Shown: piece after piece, positions 1 to 7,500 of the stretch
How positions within the stretch are numbered: position 1 is the stretch's first letter
Layout: every line of letters begins with the position of its first letter
Source of the DNA: QHCE01 sp038260095
Lineage (GTDB): Bacteria; Actinomycetota; Actinomycetes; Mycobacteriales; QHCE01
Assembly: GCA_038260095.1 (NCBI GenBank)
Contig: JBBSOC010000019.1
Location: forward strand, 1 to 31,237
DNA length: 31,237 nt
Direction of reading: 5' to 3'
Made by a program: the position numbers and the translations under genes
The notes under the pieces: generated by a model
What the model was told of the DNA's origin: nothing
Database searches by the model: none
What the model saw: the letters and a program-made list of their open reading frames with translations, nothing else

Positions 1-809
1 ATTTGGTTGCCATGGTCGTTGATGATCTAGTGGTCTGTGGCGCCGAACCGCTGTTTCTGCAGGACTACATTGCGTGCGGCTCGGTAGTTCCAGAAAAACT
101 TTCCACCATCGTGGGCGGAATCGCTGACGGCTGCCGATACGCCGGCTGTGCGCTCACCGGAGGCGAGATTGCTGAGCACGGCGGGGTTATGCACCCGAAC
201 GATTATGACCTATCGGCTACTGGCGTTGGCGTGGTCAATGCCGATCGAGTGCTCGGCGGAGACCGGATCGTTGCTGGTGATGCGCTGATTGGTATGCGTT
301 CTTCGGGTCTACATTCCAACGGCTACTCGCTGGTCCGGCGCGTCTTACTCGATAATGCAGCTTTCGAGCTCGACACAGTAGTCGACGATCTCGGTAGGCA
401 GCGCACTCTAGGTGAAGAGCTACTCACACCGACTCAAATCTACTCGCCGGACTGTTTGGCGATGATGGAAGAGATCGATGTCCGGGCTTTCGTACACATC
501 ACTGGCGGGGGTATTCCGGGGAATGTAGTGCGCCTGCTGGGTCACGACGTCGATGCAGTAATTGACCGCTCTACCTGGCAACCTGCGCCGGTGTTTGAGT
601 TGATTGCGCGCACGGGGTCCGTTGCACCAGCGGAGATGGAGCGCACGTTCAATATGGGCGTGGGCATGGTCGCGGTCGTTCCAGCCGAGCAGGTCCGGCC
701 AGCACTAGGGCTGCTGGCGGCGCGACACCGGGATGCATGGGTATTAGGGGAAGTAGTAGCGGGCCGAGGTCAGCTTAGGTCAGTCAGCAAGCACCCAACT
801 CGCGGCTAG
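1..809 (+). CDS. purM: Phosphoribosylformylglycinamidine cyclo-ligase (AIR synthetase), 5' end missing
   Basis: This is the C-terminal part of PurM, which closes the imidazole ring of FGAM with ATP to give AIR in purine synthesis. The frame is open from the first base, and about 268 residues remain of a family length near 350, so roughly the first 80 residues lie outside the window. Family signatures visible are the start VAMVVDDLVVCGAEPLF, the LTGGEIAEHGG segment of the nucleotide-binding half, HITGGGIPGN, and TFNMGVGMVAVV near the C terminus. The gene ends 10 bases before the convergent stop of the ATP-grasp gene at 820, so the two transcripts probably overlap at their 3' ends. Identity is secure; only the start cannot be seen. 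Confidence 0.96.
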   Translation, partial: LVAMVVDDLVVCGAEPLFLQDYIACGSVVPEKLSTIVGGIADGCRYAGCALTGGEIAEHGGVMHPNDYDLSATGVGVVNADRVLGGDRIVAGDALIGMRSSGLHSNGYSLVRRVLLDNAAFELDTVVDDLGRQRTLGEELLTPTQIYSPDCLAMMEEIDVRAFVHITGGGIPGNVVRLLGHDVDAVIDRSTWQPAPVFELIARTGSVAPAEMERTFNMGVGMVAVVPAEQVRPALGLLAARHRDAWVLGEVVAGRGQLRSVSKHPTRG

Positions 810-819
810 AGGACCCGCG

Positions 820-1857
820 CTAATCAGTTGAACTTATGGACCAGGTCGGTAAGTTTTCGATGGCATTGTTTCTCGGTGGCGTTGTTTCTTTCGATGGCAT
901 TGTTTCTGAAGTTCCGATAAGCGCTTCGGCGATGGCTCCGGCTATATCGACGCCAGTGTGCTCGGCGATCCACGCCCACTGGCCATTGGGATTGAGATCA
1001 AGAAAGATCCATTTTCCTTCAGGGGTGACGGCGAAATCGGCAGCGGCAAACCGCAGACCAAGCTCACCCAACAGCGCTAGCATCCCATCACGTACGTGCT
1101 GTGGCGTGTCCACTAGGCGGTAGCTCAGCGACGCATAGTCGGTGCGCCAATCCACTTTCGCGGCGGCGGAATGCGCCGTGATCGCCGTCGCAAAGCAGTG
1201 CTGATCCACCATGGTGAGCCGCACTTCGTAATCTTTCCGGACCCATTCCTGGAACAAATGTGCGGTTCGGCGAATAGCGGGATCGTTGAGCTGGCGAGCG
1301 GTGACGCGATTCGTGTAGACGACTGTGCCGGGGCTGGCAGCGGCGGATGCGAGCGGTTTGTACACCAGTTCACCCACATCTTTGCCGAATTGGACAGCGG
1401 CAGCCGGCTCGTTGGTGATCAGTGTGCGCGGCAGGCTGAGCCCGGCACGCACAGCAGCGGCAAACTGCACGGGCTTGTACTCGGCGTAGCCGATTTTGCT
1501 CGGGTGATTGAGCCATCGCAAGTGGGTGGTTAAGACGCCGCCAAACCCCAACCGAGCTTGCAGGCTTATCCAGTCGCACGTGCCCTGGTCGGAACCGCTC
1601 GAGGTAAAGGCAGTGGGACGTCGGTAATACCCGCAGCTGATGTTCTCTAATGCCACGCTTCGATTGGGCCCGTGAATATGACCAAGCCAGCGTGGAGCGC
1701 TGTTGGACAGCTCTGCGGTGAAGTCAAGTCCCGCTAGCAGCTGGGCGGTGTCACATCGAAAGACCGGCGCAGCTCGCTCATTGAGAGCGTGAACAACGAG
1801 GTCCGCGGTGGTATCGTGCTGGGAAGTGAGCACCAGTATGGTGCCGGATTCGCTCAA
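820..1857 (-). CDS. tgmB: ATP-grasp graspetide ligase (SAV_5884/TgmB-type RiPP maturase)
   Basis: 345-residue ATP-grasp enzyme of the actinobacterial RiPP maturase family that uses ATP to join side-chain carboxylates to Ser/Thr hydroxyls of a precursor peptide (graspetides, omega-ester peptides). Visible features in order are an N-terminal pre-ATP-grasp domain (about 1-115), WLNHPSK at 116-122, the nucleotide-binding strand LVYKPLA at 164-170, FQEWVRKDYEVRLTMV at 202-217, and the metal-binding segment FLDLNPNGQWAW at 285-296, which is close to the family consensus. The start ATG overlaps the stop of tgmA as ATGA, so the two are translationally coupled, as expected for a modifying enzyme with its substrate. 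No methyltransferase gene follows, unlike many relatives. The related MvdD/MvdC enzymes are the alternative assignment, but precursor and context favour TgmB. Confidence 0.9.
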   Translation of the reverse strand: MSESGTILVLTSQHDTTADLVVHALNERAAPVFRCDTAQLLAGLDFTAELSNSAPRWLGHIHGPNRSVALENISCGYYRRPTAFTSSGSDQGTCDWISLQARLGFGGVLTTHLRWLNHPSKIGYAEYKPVQFAAAVRAGLSLPRTLITNEPAAAVQFGKDVGELVYKPLASAAASPGTVVYTNRVTARQLNDPAIRRTAHLFQEWVRKDYEVRLTMVDQHCFATAITAHSAAAKVDWRTDYASLSYRLVDTPQHVRDGMLALLGELGLRFAAADFAVTPEGKWIFLDLNPNGQWAWIAEHTGVDIAGAIAEALIGTSETMPSKETTPPRNNAIENLPTWSISSTD

Positions 1858-2180
1858 TTCTTATCGAAAATTTCGTCAAAATTGGGGCTGGCAACCTCAC
1901 CCGTTGATTGCACTGTGAGCGGTGCGTAGGTCGTAATCAACGGCACCCACTGTCCGTGTGCATAGACGGTGGACAGCTGTAGCTGCTCGTCATAACGAAC
2001 GATGGCGACATCAGTGTCAGCATGTGCCCGCATGGCCGTAGCAAAACGCAGCCCAAAGGGAAGTGCATCAAGGGTTGAATTTGACTTATGCGGTTGAGGC
2101 AATGAAGCTAGCTTGCTGCCACCCAGCACACTCGCGTCGCTGAGCGGCAGATGATCGCCTGGCCCGCCGACGAAACTCAT
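1854..2180 (-). CDS. tgmA: Probable graspetide (ATP-grasp target RiPP) precursor peptide
   Basis: 108-residue protein upstream of and overlapping tgmB. It carries the two leader signatures I associate with ATP-grasp target RiPPs: a Pro-Phe-Gly-Leu motif at 41-44 and a YDEQLQ segment at 63-68. The C-terminal 26 residues (83-108) are the likely core: hydroxyl residues Thr83, Thr84, Thr89, Ser92, Thr93 and Ser98 are followed by acidic residues Glu95, Asp102, Glu103 and Asp106, the arrangement needed for side-chain esters. The core lacks the repeated Thr/Asp-Gly-Gly pattern I recall from Streptomyces members. The start ATG at 2180 overlaps the DUF3073 stop as ATGA. The N-terminal 40 residues are longer than usual, so an internal start is possible. 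Family membership is likely; the exact core and product are inferred. Confidence 0.8.
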   Translation of the reverse strand: MSFVGGPGDHLPLSDASVLGGSKLASLPQPHKSNSTLDALPFGLRFATAMRAHADTDVAIVRYDEQLQLSTVYAHGQWVPLITTYAPLTVQSTGEVASPNFDEIFDKN

Positions 2181-2365
2181 TGTCGGCGAGGTTCCCAGGC
2201 GTCATCATCGTCATGACTGTCTCGCGCCTCATCTGGCTTGCCGTGCGACTCAGGTGATGCATGGCTGAGTTCGCGCTGCAGCGCATCGAGGTCGGTCTGT
2301 GGCGAACTGTATTTAAGCTCGCGAGCGACCTTTGTCTGTTTGGCTTTGGCACGGCCGCGCCCCAT
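2177..2365 (-). CDS. DUF3073 family small basic protein
   Basis: 62-residue protein beginning MGRGRAKAKQTKVARELKYS, a near-invariant N terminus of the actinobacterial DUF3073 family. The basic first half is followed by an acidic tail (DSHDDDDAWEP). The ATG at 2365 is preceded by a GAGGGGG ribosome-binding site, which decides this start over an upstream in-frame ATG. The function of the family is unknown to me. It usually sits near purM, as here. Its stop overlaps the start of tgmA, so it probably heads a three-gene transcript DUF3073-tgmA-tgmB. Confidence 0.92.
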   Translation of the reverse strand: MGRGRAKAKQTKVARELKYSSPQTDLDALQRELSHASPESHGKPDEARDSHDDDDAWEPRRQ

Positions 2366-2541
2366 CGGCTCGACCCCCTCGTACGTACTGAGTGAACATA
2401 GGCGAACCGACCGCACAAAGGCCGGCGATCGGTAGAACTAAGTCTAACTGTCGTGCCTCTACCGTACCGTCTCCGTTCGGCGGGCGGCCACCTCCCCTAG
2501 TAGTTTTGTGGCCGAACACCCAAACATCTAGTCTTGTCCTG

Positions 2542-3651
2542 TCATACCGTGCGATGCACTGCCCTATGAGCATCCCACTCAGCGCTTTCTGTAAGGCTCT
2601 GTTGTTCTGCTAGCGCCATGCGCGCCTCGGCTAGTTGATCTGCTGCCACGCTCGGCGTTACGCCGCCGGATGTGGCAGCAGCGAAGATTTTCTGCGTTGT
2701 CTCAAAGATACCCGCGGCACGTTGGCGTGCCCGCTCGAAAACGAAGCCGTCAATCTCATCTGCCACCTGGATCACCCCACCGGCGTTCACCACGTAGTCA
2801 GGGGCATACAGGATTGCTCGGTCGGCGAGCAGTTCCGCCACATCCGGATGGGCGAGTTGGTTATTGGCGGCGCCGCAGATTACCGCGCACTGTAGATGGG
2901 GCACGATCTCCTTGGTCAGCGCCCGACCCATCGCACAAGGGGAGTACACGTCCATAGCAGCTTCCGCGAGTGCGTTTGGTGACATGATTGTGACTGAGGG
3001 TTCTTGTTGTGCAATATCGATGGTGGCCTGTGGATTAGTGTCGGCTATAAGAACGTTCGCGCCCTCTTCGGCAAGCAGTTTCACCAAACGTTTGCCGACC
3101 TTACCCACGCCGGCTATACCGATCGTTCGACCGGACAGCTGAGCGCTTCCCCACTGGTGAGTCGCGGCTGCTCGCATACCCTGCAGCACGCCAAAGGCGG
3201 TGAGCACACTGGAATCACCAGCGCCGCCGTGCGCGGGTGAGCGGCCGGTAACGTAACTCGATTCGCGGGCCACGATATCCATGTCTTCGACGCATGTCCC
3301 CACATCGCAGGCCGTTATATAGCGACCCGACAGCGATTCGACGAACCGGCCGTAGGTGCGTAGTAGTTGCTCGGTCTTAGCTGCTGCCGGATCGCCCCAA
3401 ATGACGGCTTTCCCGCCGCCTAAATTCAAACCGGCCAGCGCATTCTTGTAGGCCATGCCGCGGGATAGATCCAGCACGTCATGTAGCGCTTGGGCCTCAG
3501 TGGCGTAGGGGTGGAATCGAGTTCCGCCTAAAGCTGGGCCCAGCGCCGTGGAATAAATCGCGATGATGGCTCGCAGCCCCGTGGGTTTGTCATAACAGAA
3601 CACCACTTGTTCGTGGCCTTCGTCCTCCCCGCTAGCGCCGAACACGCGCAC
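2542..3651 (-). CDS. Glu/Leu/Phe/Val-type amino-acid dehydrogenase, probably branched-chain
   Basis: 369-residue NAD-dependent oxidative deaminase, most like leucine/valine dehydrogenases, which convert a branched-chain amino acid to the 2-oxo acid and ammonia. Visible are the glycine-rich substrate loop GPALGGTR (38-45), Lys69 and the catalytic Lys81 in LNLGGGKAVIWGDP, Asp116 in TACDVGT, the NAD-binding GVGKVG at 181-186, and the CGAANNQL segment late in the dinucleotide fold. Length fits the leucine dehydrogenase group and is well short of typical glutamate dehydrogenase. GTG at 3651 is chosen because AAGGAGC lies 7 bases upstream and an in-frame stop sits just above it. It is transcribed divergently from bldC. 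Substrate choice (Val versus Leu) cannot be read from the sequence. Confidence 0.9.
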   Translation of the reverse strand: MRVFGASGEDEGHEQVVFCYDKPTGLRAIIAIYSTALGPALGGTRFHPYATEAQALHDVLDLSRGMAYKNALAGLNLGGGKAVIWGDPAAAKTEQLLRTYGRFVESLSGRYITACDVGTCVEDMDIVARESSYVTGRSPAHGGAGDSSVLTAFGVLQGMRAAATHQWGSAQLSGRTIGIAGVGKVGKRLVKLLAEEGANVLIADTNPQATIDIAQQEPSVTIMSPNALAEAAMDVYSPCAMGRALTKEIVPHLQCAVICGAANNQLAHPDVAELLADRAILYAPDYVVNAGGVIQVADEIDGFVFERARQRAAGIFETTQKIFAAATSGGVTPSVAADQLAEARMALAEQQSLTESAEWDAHRAVHRTV

Positions 3652-4046
3652 AACCTGCTCCTTATCTGCTTAGGCCTACGCCTGCTGCGTTGTCGTCGTC
3701 GCCCATGCATCCTCCCATGAACTCTCCTCCGCCTTGCCGCCCTCGACCAGGACCGCATTAGCCAACTTCGAGCTTCACTACAAGCGACCTTCCCGTGCGA
3801 CCTCCTTAGTCGATAAGCGAGCTTGTGCTCTGCGAACCGTTGACAATCCCACAAATGGCGCTCACGCTCAGCTTGTCCGATACCGGGCGAATGAGGCAAT
3901 TGACCTAACCATAGAGCGATGATGGCTGCCGATTCGTCGTCAACTTCCGCCTTTTGGTCTATGTCGGACAAGCCCGGACACAAGGGACCATGGAGGCAAT
4001 GCGGATCAGTTCGGTATATCCACATATGCGTTGCAAAGGAGTCGTC
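3652..4046. other. 395-bp divergent intergenic region between dehydrogenase and bldC
   Basis: No convincing coding region is present in either strand. It must hold the promoters of the minus-strand dehydrogenase and of bldC. A TATATC hexamer at 4015-4020 could be a -10 box for bldC but has no good -35. A 9-base inverted repeat, CTTGTCCGA at 3872-3880 and TCGGACAAG at 3964-3972, spans the middle and could be a pair of regulator sites. Both assignments are tentative. Confidence 0.4.
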
Positions 4047-4256
4047 ATGGCAACCCGCACCCCCGATTCAGAAGCCTTGCTTACCCCCGCGGAAGTAGCG
4101 ACCATGTTCCGGGTAGACCCCAAAACGGTTACCCGCTGGGCCAAGGCCGGCAAGCTCAGTGCGATTCGCACCCTGGGTGGGCACCGTCGCTACCGGGAGT
4201 CCGAAGTTCGCGAACTACTGGGGGGAATTCCCCGCCAGCGCGAGAGTGTGGACTAA
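4047..4256 (+). CDS. bldC: BldC, MerR-like developmental DNA-binding protein
   Basis: 69-residue protein that is essentially a single winged helix-turn-helix of the MerR/excisionase type: LLTPAEVATMFRVDPKTVTR, then WAKAGKLSAIRTLGGHRRY. This is the highly conserved core of Streptomyces BldC (68 residues), which binds direct repeats cooperatively and controls development. In non-sporulating actinobacteria its role is less clear. The ATG at 4047 follows AAAGGAG at 7 bases; the longer upstream open frame lacks the family match. A strong hairpin terminator follows at once, so it is probably monocistronic. Confidence 0.95.
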   Translation: MATRTPDSEALLTPAEVATMFRVDPKTVTRWAKAGKLSAIRTLGGHRRYRESEVRELLGGIPRQRESVD

Positions 4257-4282
4257 CAAACTTTCCTACCCGCCCCCGCGGT

Positions 4283-4318
4283 GAATAGCTCTCCGGTCAG
4301 CTGGCCGGAGAGCTATTC
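4283..4318 (+). terminator. Rho-independent-like hairpin after bldC
   Basis: A perfect 14-bp stem (GAATAGCTCTCCGG with CCGGAGAGCTATTC) encloses an 8-base loop, 26 bases after the bldC stop. There is no T-tract, as is common for actinobacterial terminators. It separates bldC from the next operon. Confidence 0.8.
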
Positions 4319-4371
4319 TGGTCTAATCCATATGACTAGCGCGTCGCCACGCCAATCCACCACCACGCAGC

Positions 4372-4390
4372 TATAATTTACCTCTATTAT
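4372..4390 (+). promoter_or_regulatory. Candidate -10 elements for the TPR-Hsp70-FtsK operon
   Basis: A consensus TATAAT at 4372-4377 and a second TATTAT at 4385-4390 lie in the only A+T-rich stretch before the GTG at 4415. No good -35 hexamer is visible at 16-18 bases from either, so this rests on the -10 boxes and position only. Confidence 0.5.
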
Positions 4391-4414
4391 GCTGCGCGCA
4401 GAAGGGATTAGTCG

Positions 4415-5647
4415 GTGACTGGGCTGCAGGAACTTCTTGGCCTAGATTCGACTGCAAGCCCTGAGCAAGTTCGTGCCGCGGTCGCGGAGCGCCGCCGAAG
4501 CTTACGTCGGCGCGTAATTTCTCCGGACATCGCTGTACGACAAGAGGCTGAGCTTGCGATGCAACAGCTCGACGACGCCGAGCGAGGCAATCTCACCGAG
4601 ACTGTGAAAAGGCAGAGCGGCGGTCTGAACAAAATTTCTCCAATTTCCCCAAATTCCCCGAGGCCCGCGGGTCCGGTAGCCCACGATCCGCTTTCAACCG
4701 CCGCATCGATGCGGCAGGATCGTGACGATAACCCCATCTCTCGCGCGATTGAGCAGATGGAGCGCGGCCAACACGGTGTTGCGGTCTTCACCGCTCGCCG
4801 CGCCGTCGCCAATGATCCGGACAATTCCTATGCCTGGTCGGTGCTGGCCCAGGCAGCTAATGCCAGTAGCGATCACGCTGCTGCGCTGGACGCGATTGAG
4901 CGTGCTCTCCATTTAGACCCTGAAGACGCTCGGCTGCACGCGCAACGCGGCGCGGTGTTGCACGACGCTGCTGAGCCGGCCAAAGCCCTAGCGGCGTACC
5001 AGGCGGCGGCAAGTCTGCAAGTTGACGAGCCTGAGTACCAGGTGGGGGTCATTGAGCAACTATTAGCCACCGGTGAGGTTGACCGCGCGGTATCTCATGC
5101 CCAACAGGCTTATCGGCAAAGCCCCGACGAGGAAGTCCTGCGCACAGCATTGGCTAGAGCTTTAGGTCGCCGAGCCAACCTTGCCCAGCATGAGCTAGCA
5201 GATGGTCGTTTACTCATCACCACTGCTGAGCAAGCTCGCCAGGTCCAATCCTTGGCTGAGCGTGGACTTTCTGTACAGCCCAGCGAACCTACGGTTTATG
5301 CCGAGCTGCAACGGCACCGTGACTATGCACGCAAAGCGTTACGCTCTCGGTTCAGCCTGACAGCGCTGAAAGCCAATTATCGCTGGCCGCTGGGGCTGGG
5401 ATTTTTTGCCATGGCCGCAATGTGCTGTGTACCGGCTGGGTTGAAGCAGGACACCGACCTGGTCACTCGAGCGGTGATTCTGCTGGGCGCGATCGGCGGC
5501 ATAGCTTTATTTAGTGTTGCGCTGTTCCGAGGCTGCTTCCAGCCCCAATACGCTCGTAATGCGGTGCTAATAGAGCAATCTGAGCCGCGCCGAATGGGCC
5601 GACCAGCGCAGCCATTACGCGCCAACGTTGGCGCGCACGCGCGGTGA
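4415..5647 (+). CDS. TPR membrane protein with J-domain-like N terminus lacking HPD
   Basis: 410-residue protein, first gene of a five-gene operon. Residues 4-60 read like a degenerate J-domain (LQELLGLDSTASPEQVRAAV, later AMQQLDDAERGNL), but the HPD motif that stimulates Hsp70 ATPase is replaced by a basic segment (RRRSLRRRV). A Ser/Pro-rich linker (70-95) follows, then about four TPR-like helical repeats (106-250; for example ALDAIERALHLDPEDARLHA). Two predicted membrane helices lie at about 324-343 and 352-371, followed by a short basic tail. The GTG start has GAAGGGA 7 bases upstream. The Hsp70 gene begins right after its stop, suggesting a co-chaperone that anchors or delivers the Hsp70 at the membrane. 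That role is inferred; the J-domain reading needs a profile search. Confidence 0.78.
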   Translation: MTGLQELLGLDSTASPEQVRAAVAERRRSLRRRVISPDIAVRQEAELAMQQLDDAERGNLTETVKRQSGGLNKISPISPNSPRPAGPVAHDPLSTAASMRQDRDDNPISRAIEQMERGQHGVAVFTARRAVANDPDNSYAWSVLAQAANASSDHAAALDAIERALHLDPEDARLHAQRGAVLHDAAEPAKALAAYQAAASLQVDEPEYQVGVIEQLLATGEVDRAVSHAQQAYRQSPDEEVLRTALARALGRRANLAQHELADGRLLITTAEQARQVQSLAERGLSVQPSEPTVYAELQRHRDYARKALRSRFSLTALKANYRWPLGLGFFAMAAMCCVPAGLKQDTDLVTRAVILLGAIGGIALFSVALFRGCFQPQYARNAVLIEQSEPRRMGRPAQPLRANVGAHAR

Positions 5648-5651
5648 ATGC

Positions 5652-7211
5652 GTGGTCGCGCTGGGTATTGATTTAGGTACGACCTACTCGGTCGTAGCCG
5701 CGATCGATGCTGCTGGCGCTCCGCAGGTGCTCGATAATCGAGAGGGGGAAAGCCTTACCCCGTCGGTAGTGTACTTCGACGGGGAGAAGCCGATCATTGG
5801 CTCGGCCGCGATTGCCGCTGGTGGGCTTGCCCCACACGACTGTGTGGAGTTGGTGAAACGGCATATCGGAGATACCAGCTGGAGGCATTGCACTATTCTC
5901 GGCACTGAATACACCGCCGAGCAGATATCGGCAATCCTGCTTCGACGGCTTGCCGATGATGCTGTGCTTGCGCTTGGGCAGCCGTGTTCGGAAGTCGTCA
6001 TCACGGTTCCGGCATATTTCGACGATGCTCGGCGTAGAGCCACGGCAGACGCTGGCATCATCGCCGGGCTTGACGTGCTCAGCGTGCTCAACGAACCTAC
6101 CGCCGCCGCACTGGCATACGGATTTGGCAGAGGCGCTACCGGTAGTCACGTTCCGGCTACGGTGTTGATATACGACTGGGGCGGCGGCACGTTCGATGCC
6201 ACGGTTGTGCGCATCCATGGTGACGAATACACGGTGCTGGCCACCGCTGGCGATCGCAACCTTGGCGGATTCGATATCGACAATGTCGTGATGCTGCACG
6301 TCGACAGCTGCGTCGTAGCGCAAGGGGGTCCCTCGAGCCTGGATTCCGACGTTGCCGAGCTGTTGCTGCGAGGGCGCTGCGAACAGGCAAAACGCGCGTT
6401 GTCCAGTGTTCCCGAGACCGTGATCACGGTTGATTGCGGTGCTGCTGGTTACCAGGTGCACCTTGCCCGGCCCACGTTTGCCAGCCTGACTGCTCCGCTG
6501 CTGCGCCGCACGGAGGAAATCGTCGGGGAAGTGATAAGCGATGCTGGAGTGCAAGCGGGCGACCTATCGGCGGCGCTGCTGGTAGGCGGCTCGACTCGGG
6601 CTCCAATGGTCCCGCGCATGCTGCAACGCGTCACCGGGATTCCGGTGCGCTGGGACGTACACCCTGAGCAGGCAGTGGCGCTGGGCGCGGCGCTCGTGGC
6701 CGATCACGCAAGCGCTGCCCGTGCAGGTGTGGCGTTCCGGGAGCATAAGGCTGCACCATTTGCTGGACAGCACATCGCAAATCGCCTGGTGGTGAATGAT
6801 GTGACCGCGCACAGCTTGGGGCTGATCGCCCGCTGCTCGCAGACTGGAGCAGAGATCAACTCGGTGCTCATCCGGCGGAACACGCCGCTGCCAGCACAAG
6901 GCCGGCAGCGATTTCACACCCTGGCGGAGAATCAACGTGAAATACTGGTGGTCATCACCCAGGGCGAAGATCCCGATCCGCGATACGTCACTGTCGTGGG
7001 TTCGGCACGTATTCCGGTACCGCCCAGTGAAGAATCTGTCGAGGTAGAGGTGCTCATCGGCTATGACGAGCAGGGGCTCATTGGGGTTAGGGTCGCCGAC
7101 CCCAATGCTGACGTTCCGCTGGGCGAGTTCAGTATTGACCGACAGGCCAATGTCGATGTGCAAGAAATAGAGCGCATGCGCCTGTCACTACAGGCACTGA
7201 ACGTAAGGTAA
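5652..7211 (+). CDS. Hsp70-family ATPase without C-terminal lid
   Basis: About 519 residues from GTG 5652. It has the complete Hsp70 actin-like ATPase: GIDLGTTYS (5-13), VPAYFDDARRRAT, NEPTAAALAYGFG, the adenosine/phosphate loop DWGGGTFD (175-182), GGSTRAPMVP (312-321) and PEQAVALGAAL. A beta-type substrate domain follows (about 382-490; DVTAHSLGLI onward), but the protein ends near LSLQALNVR where DnaK has another ~100 residues of helical lid. It is therefore not housekeeping DnaK. The start is uncertain: TTG at 5628 would add eight residues and overlap the TPR gene by 20 bases. GTG 5652 gives the usual short Hsp70 N terminus and lies 4 bases after the TPR stop. It probably works with the TPR protein and the downstream ATPase. 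Confidence 0.88.
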   Translation: MVALGIDLGTTYSVVAAIDAAGAPQVLDNREGESLTPSVVYFDGEKPIIGSAAIAAGGLAPHDCVELVKRHIGDTSWRHCTILGTEYTAEQISAILLRRLADDAVLALGQPCSEVVITVPAYFDDARRRATADAGIIAGLDVLSVLNEPTAAALAYGFGRGATGSHVPATVLIYDWGGGTFDATVVRIHGDEYTVLATAGDRNLGGFDIDNVVMLHVDSCVVAQGGPSSLDSDVAELLLRGRCEQAKRALSSVPETVITVDCGAAGYQVHLARPTFASLTAPLLRRTEEIVGEVISDAGVQAGDLSAALLVGGSTRAPMVPRMLQRVTGIPVRWDVHPEQAVALGAALVADHASAARAGVAFREHKAAPFAGQHIANRLVVNDVTAHSLGLIARCSQTGAEINSVLIRRNTPLPAQGRQRFHTLAENQREILVVITQGEDPDPRYVTVVGSARIPVPPSEESVEVEVLIGYDEQGLIGVRVADPNADVPLGEFSIDRQANVDVQEIERMRLSLQALNVR

Positions 7212-7222
7212 GAAATAGGCTT

Positions 7223-7486
7223 ATGGATTCCACACTTTTGCGGCTCAAAGGCCAAGTTGCCACACTGGCCACCAACGCCCGCGGTATGGGTGATGCCCTC
7301 GAGCGGCTCAAAACTTCTTGCGGTGGAACGGCGTCGGAGATTACGCACGCCATCTCGGGCACGTCGAGACAGTCGGATCGCGCAATCATAGACACGCTGC
7401 ATGCCGCCGAGGCTGAGCTTAGTCAGGCAGTCGCCGCGCTGCGCCGGGCTGCGCATGAAGCGCATCAGTTCGCCACGTCATTGTGA
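7223..7486 (+). CDS. Small all-helical protein of the Hsp70-FtsK operon
   Basis: 87-residue protein with no signal peptide or membrane segment. Heptad-like patterns in about 3-33 and 45-85 suggest a two-helix hairpin, with a turn at LKTSCGGTASEI in the middle. Size, fold and position before an EccC-like ATPase recall WXG100/ESAT-6 proteins, but Trp is absent: the central position reads Cys-Gly-Gly. It starts 11 bases after the Hsp70 stop, with a weak AAGG-type ribosome-binding site. No family was recognised. It could be a substrate, an adaptor or a structural subunit; the WXG100 resemblance is only architectural. Confidence 0.72.
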   Translation: MDSTLLRLKGQVATLATNARGMGDALERLKTSCGGTASEITHAISGTSRQSDRAIIDTLHAAEAELSQAVAALRRAAHEAHQFATSL

Positions 7487-7500
7487 GTTGGTGATCCGCT

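Noticed and set aside
3528..4025. Minus-strand frame overlapping the dehydrogenase start and the bldC upstream region
   Set aside because: It is out of frame with the dehydrogenase, rich in Arg and Cys as expected of shadow frames, and has no ribosome-binding site.
5673..6554. Minus-strand 293-codon frame opposite the Hsp70 gene
   Set aside because: It is antisense to unmistakable Hsp70 motifs and its translation shows no family features.
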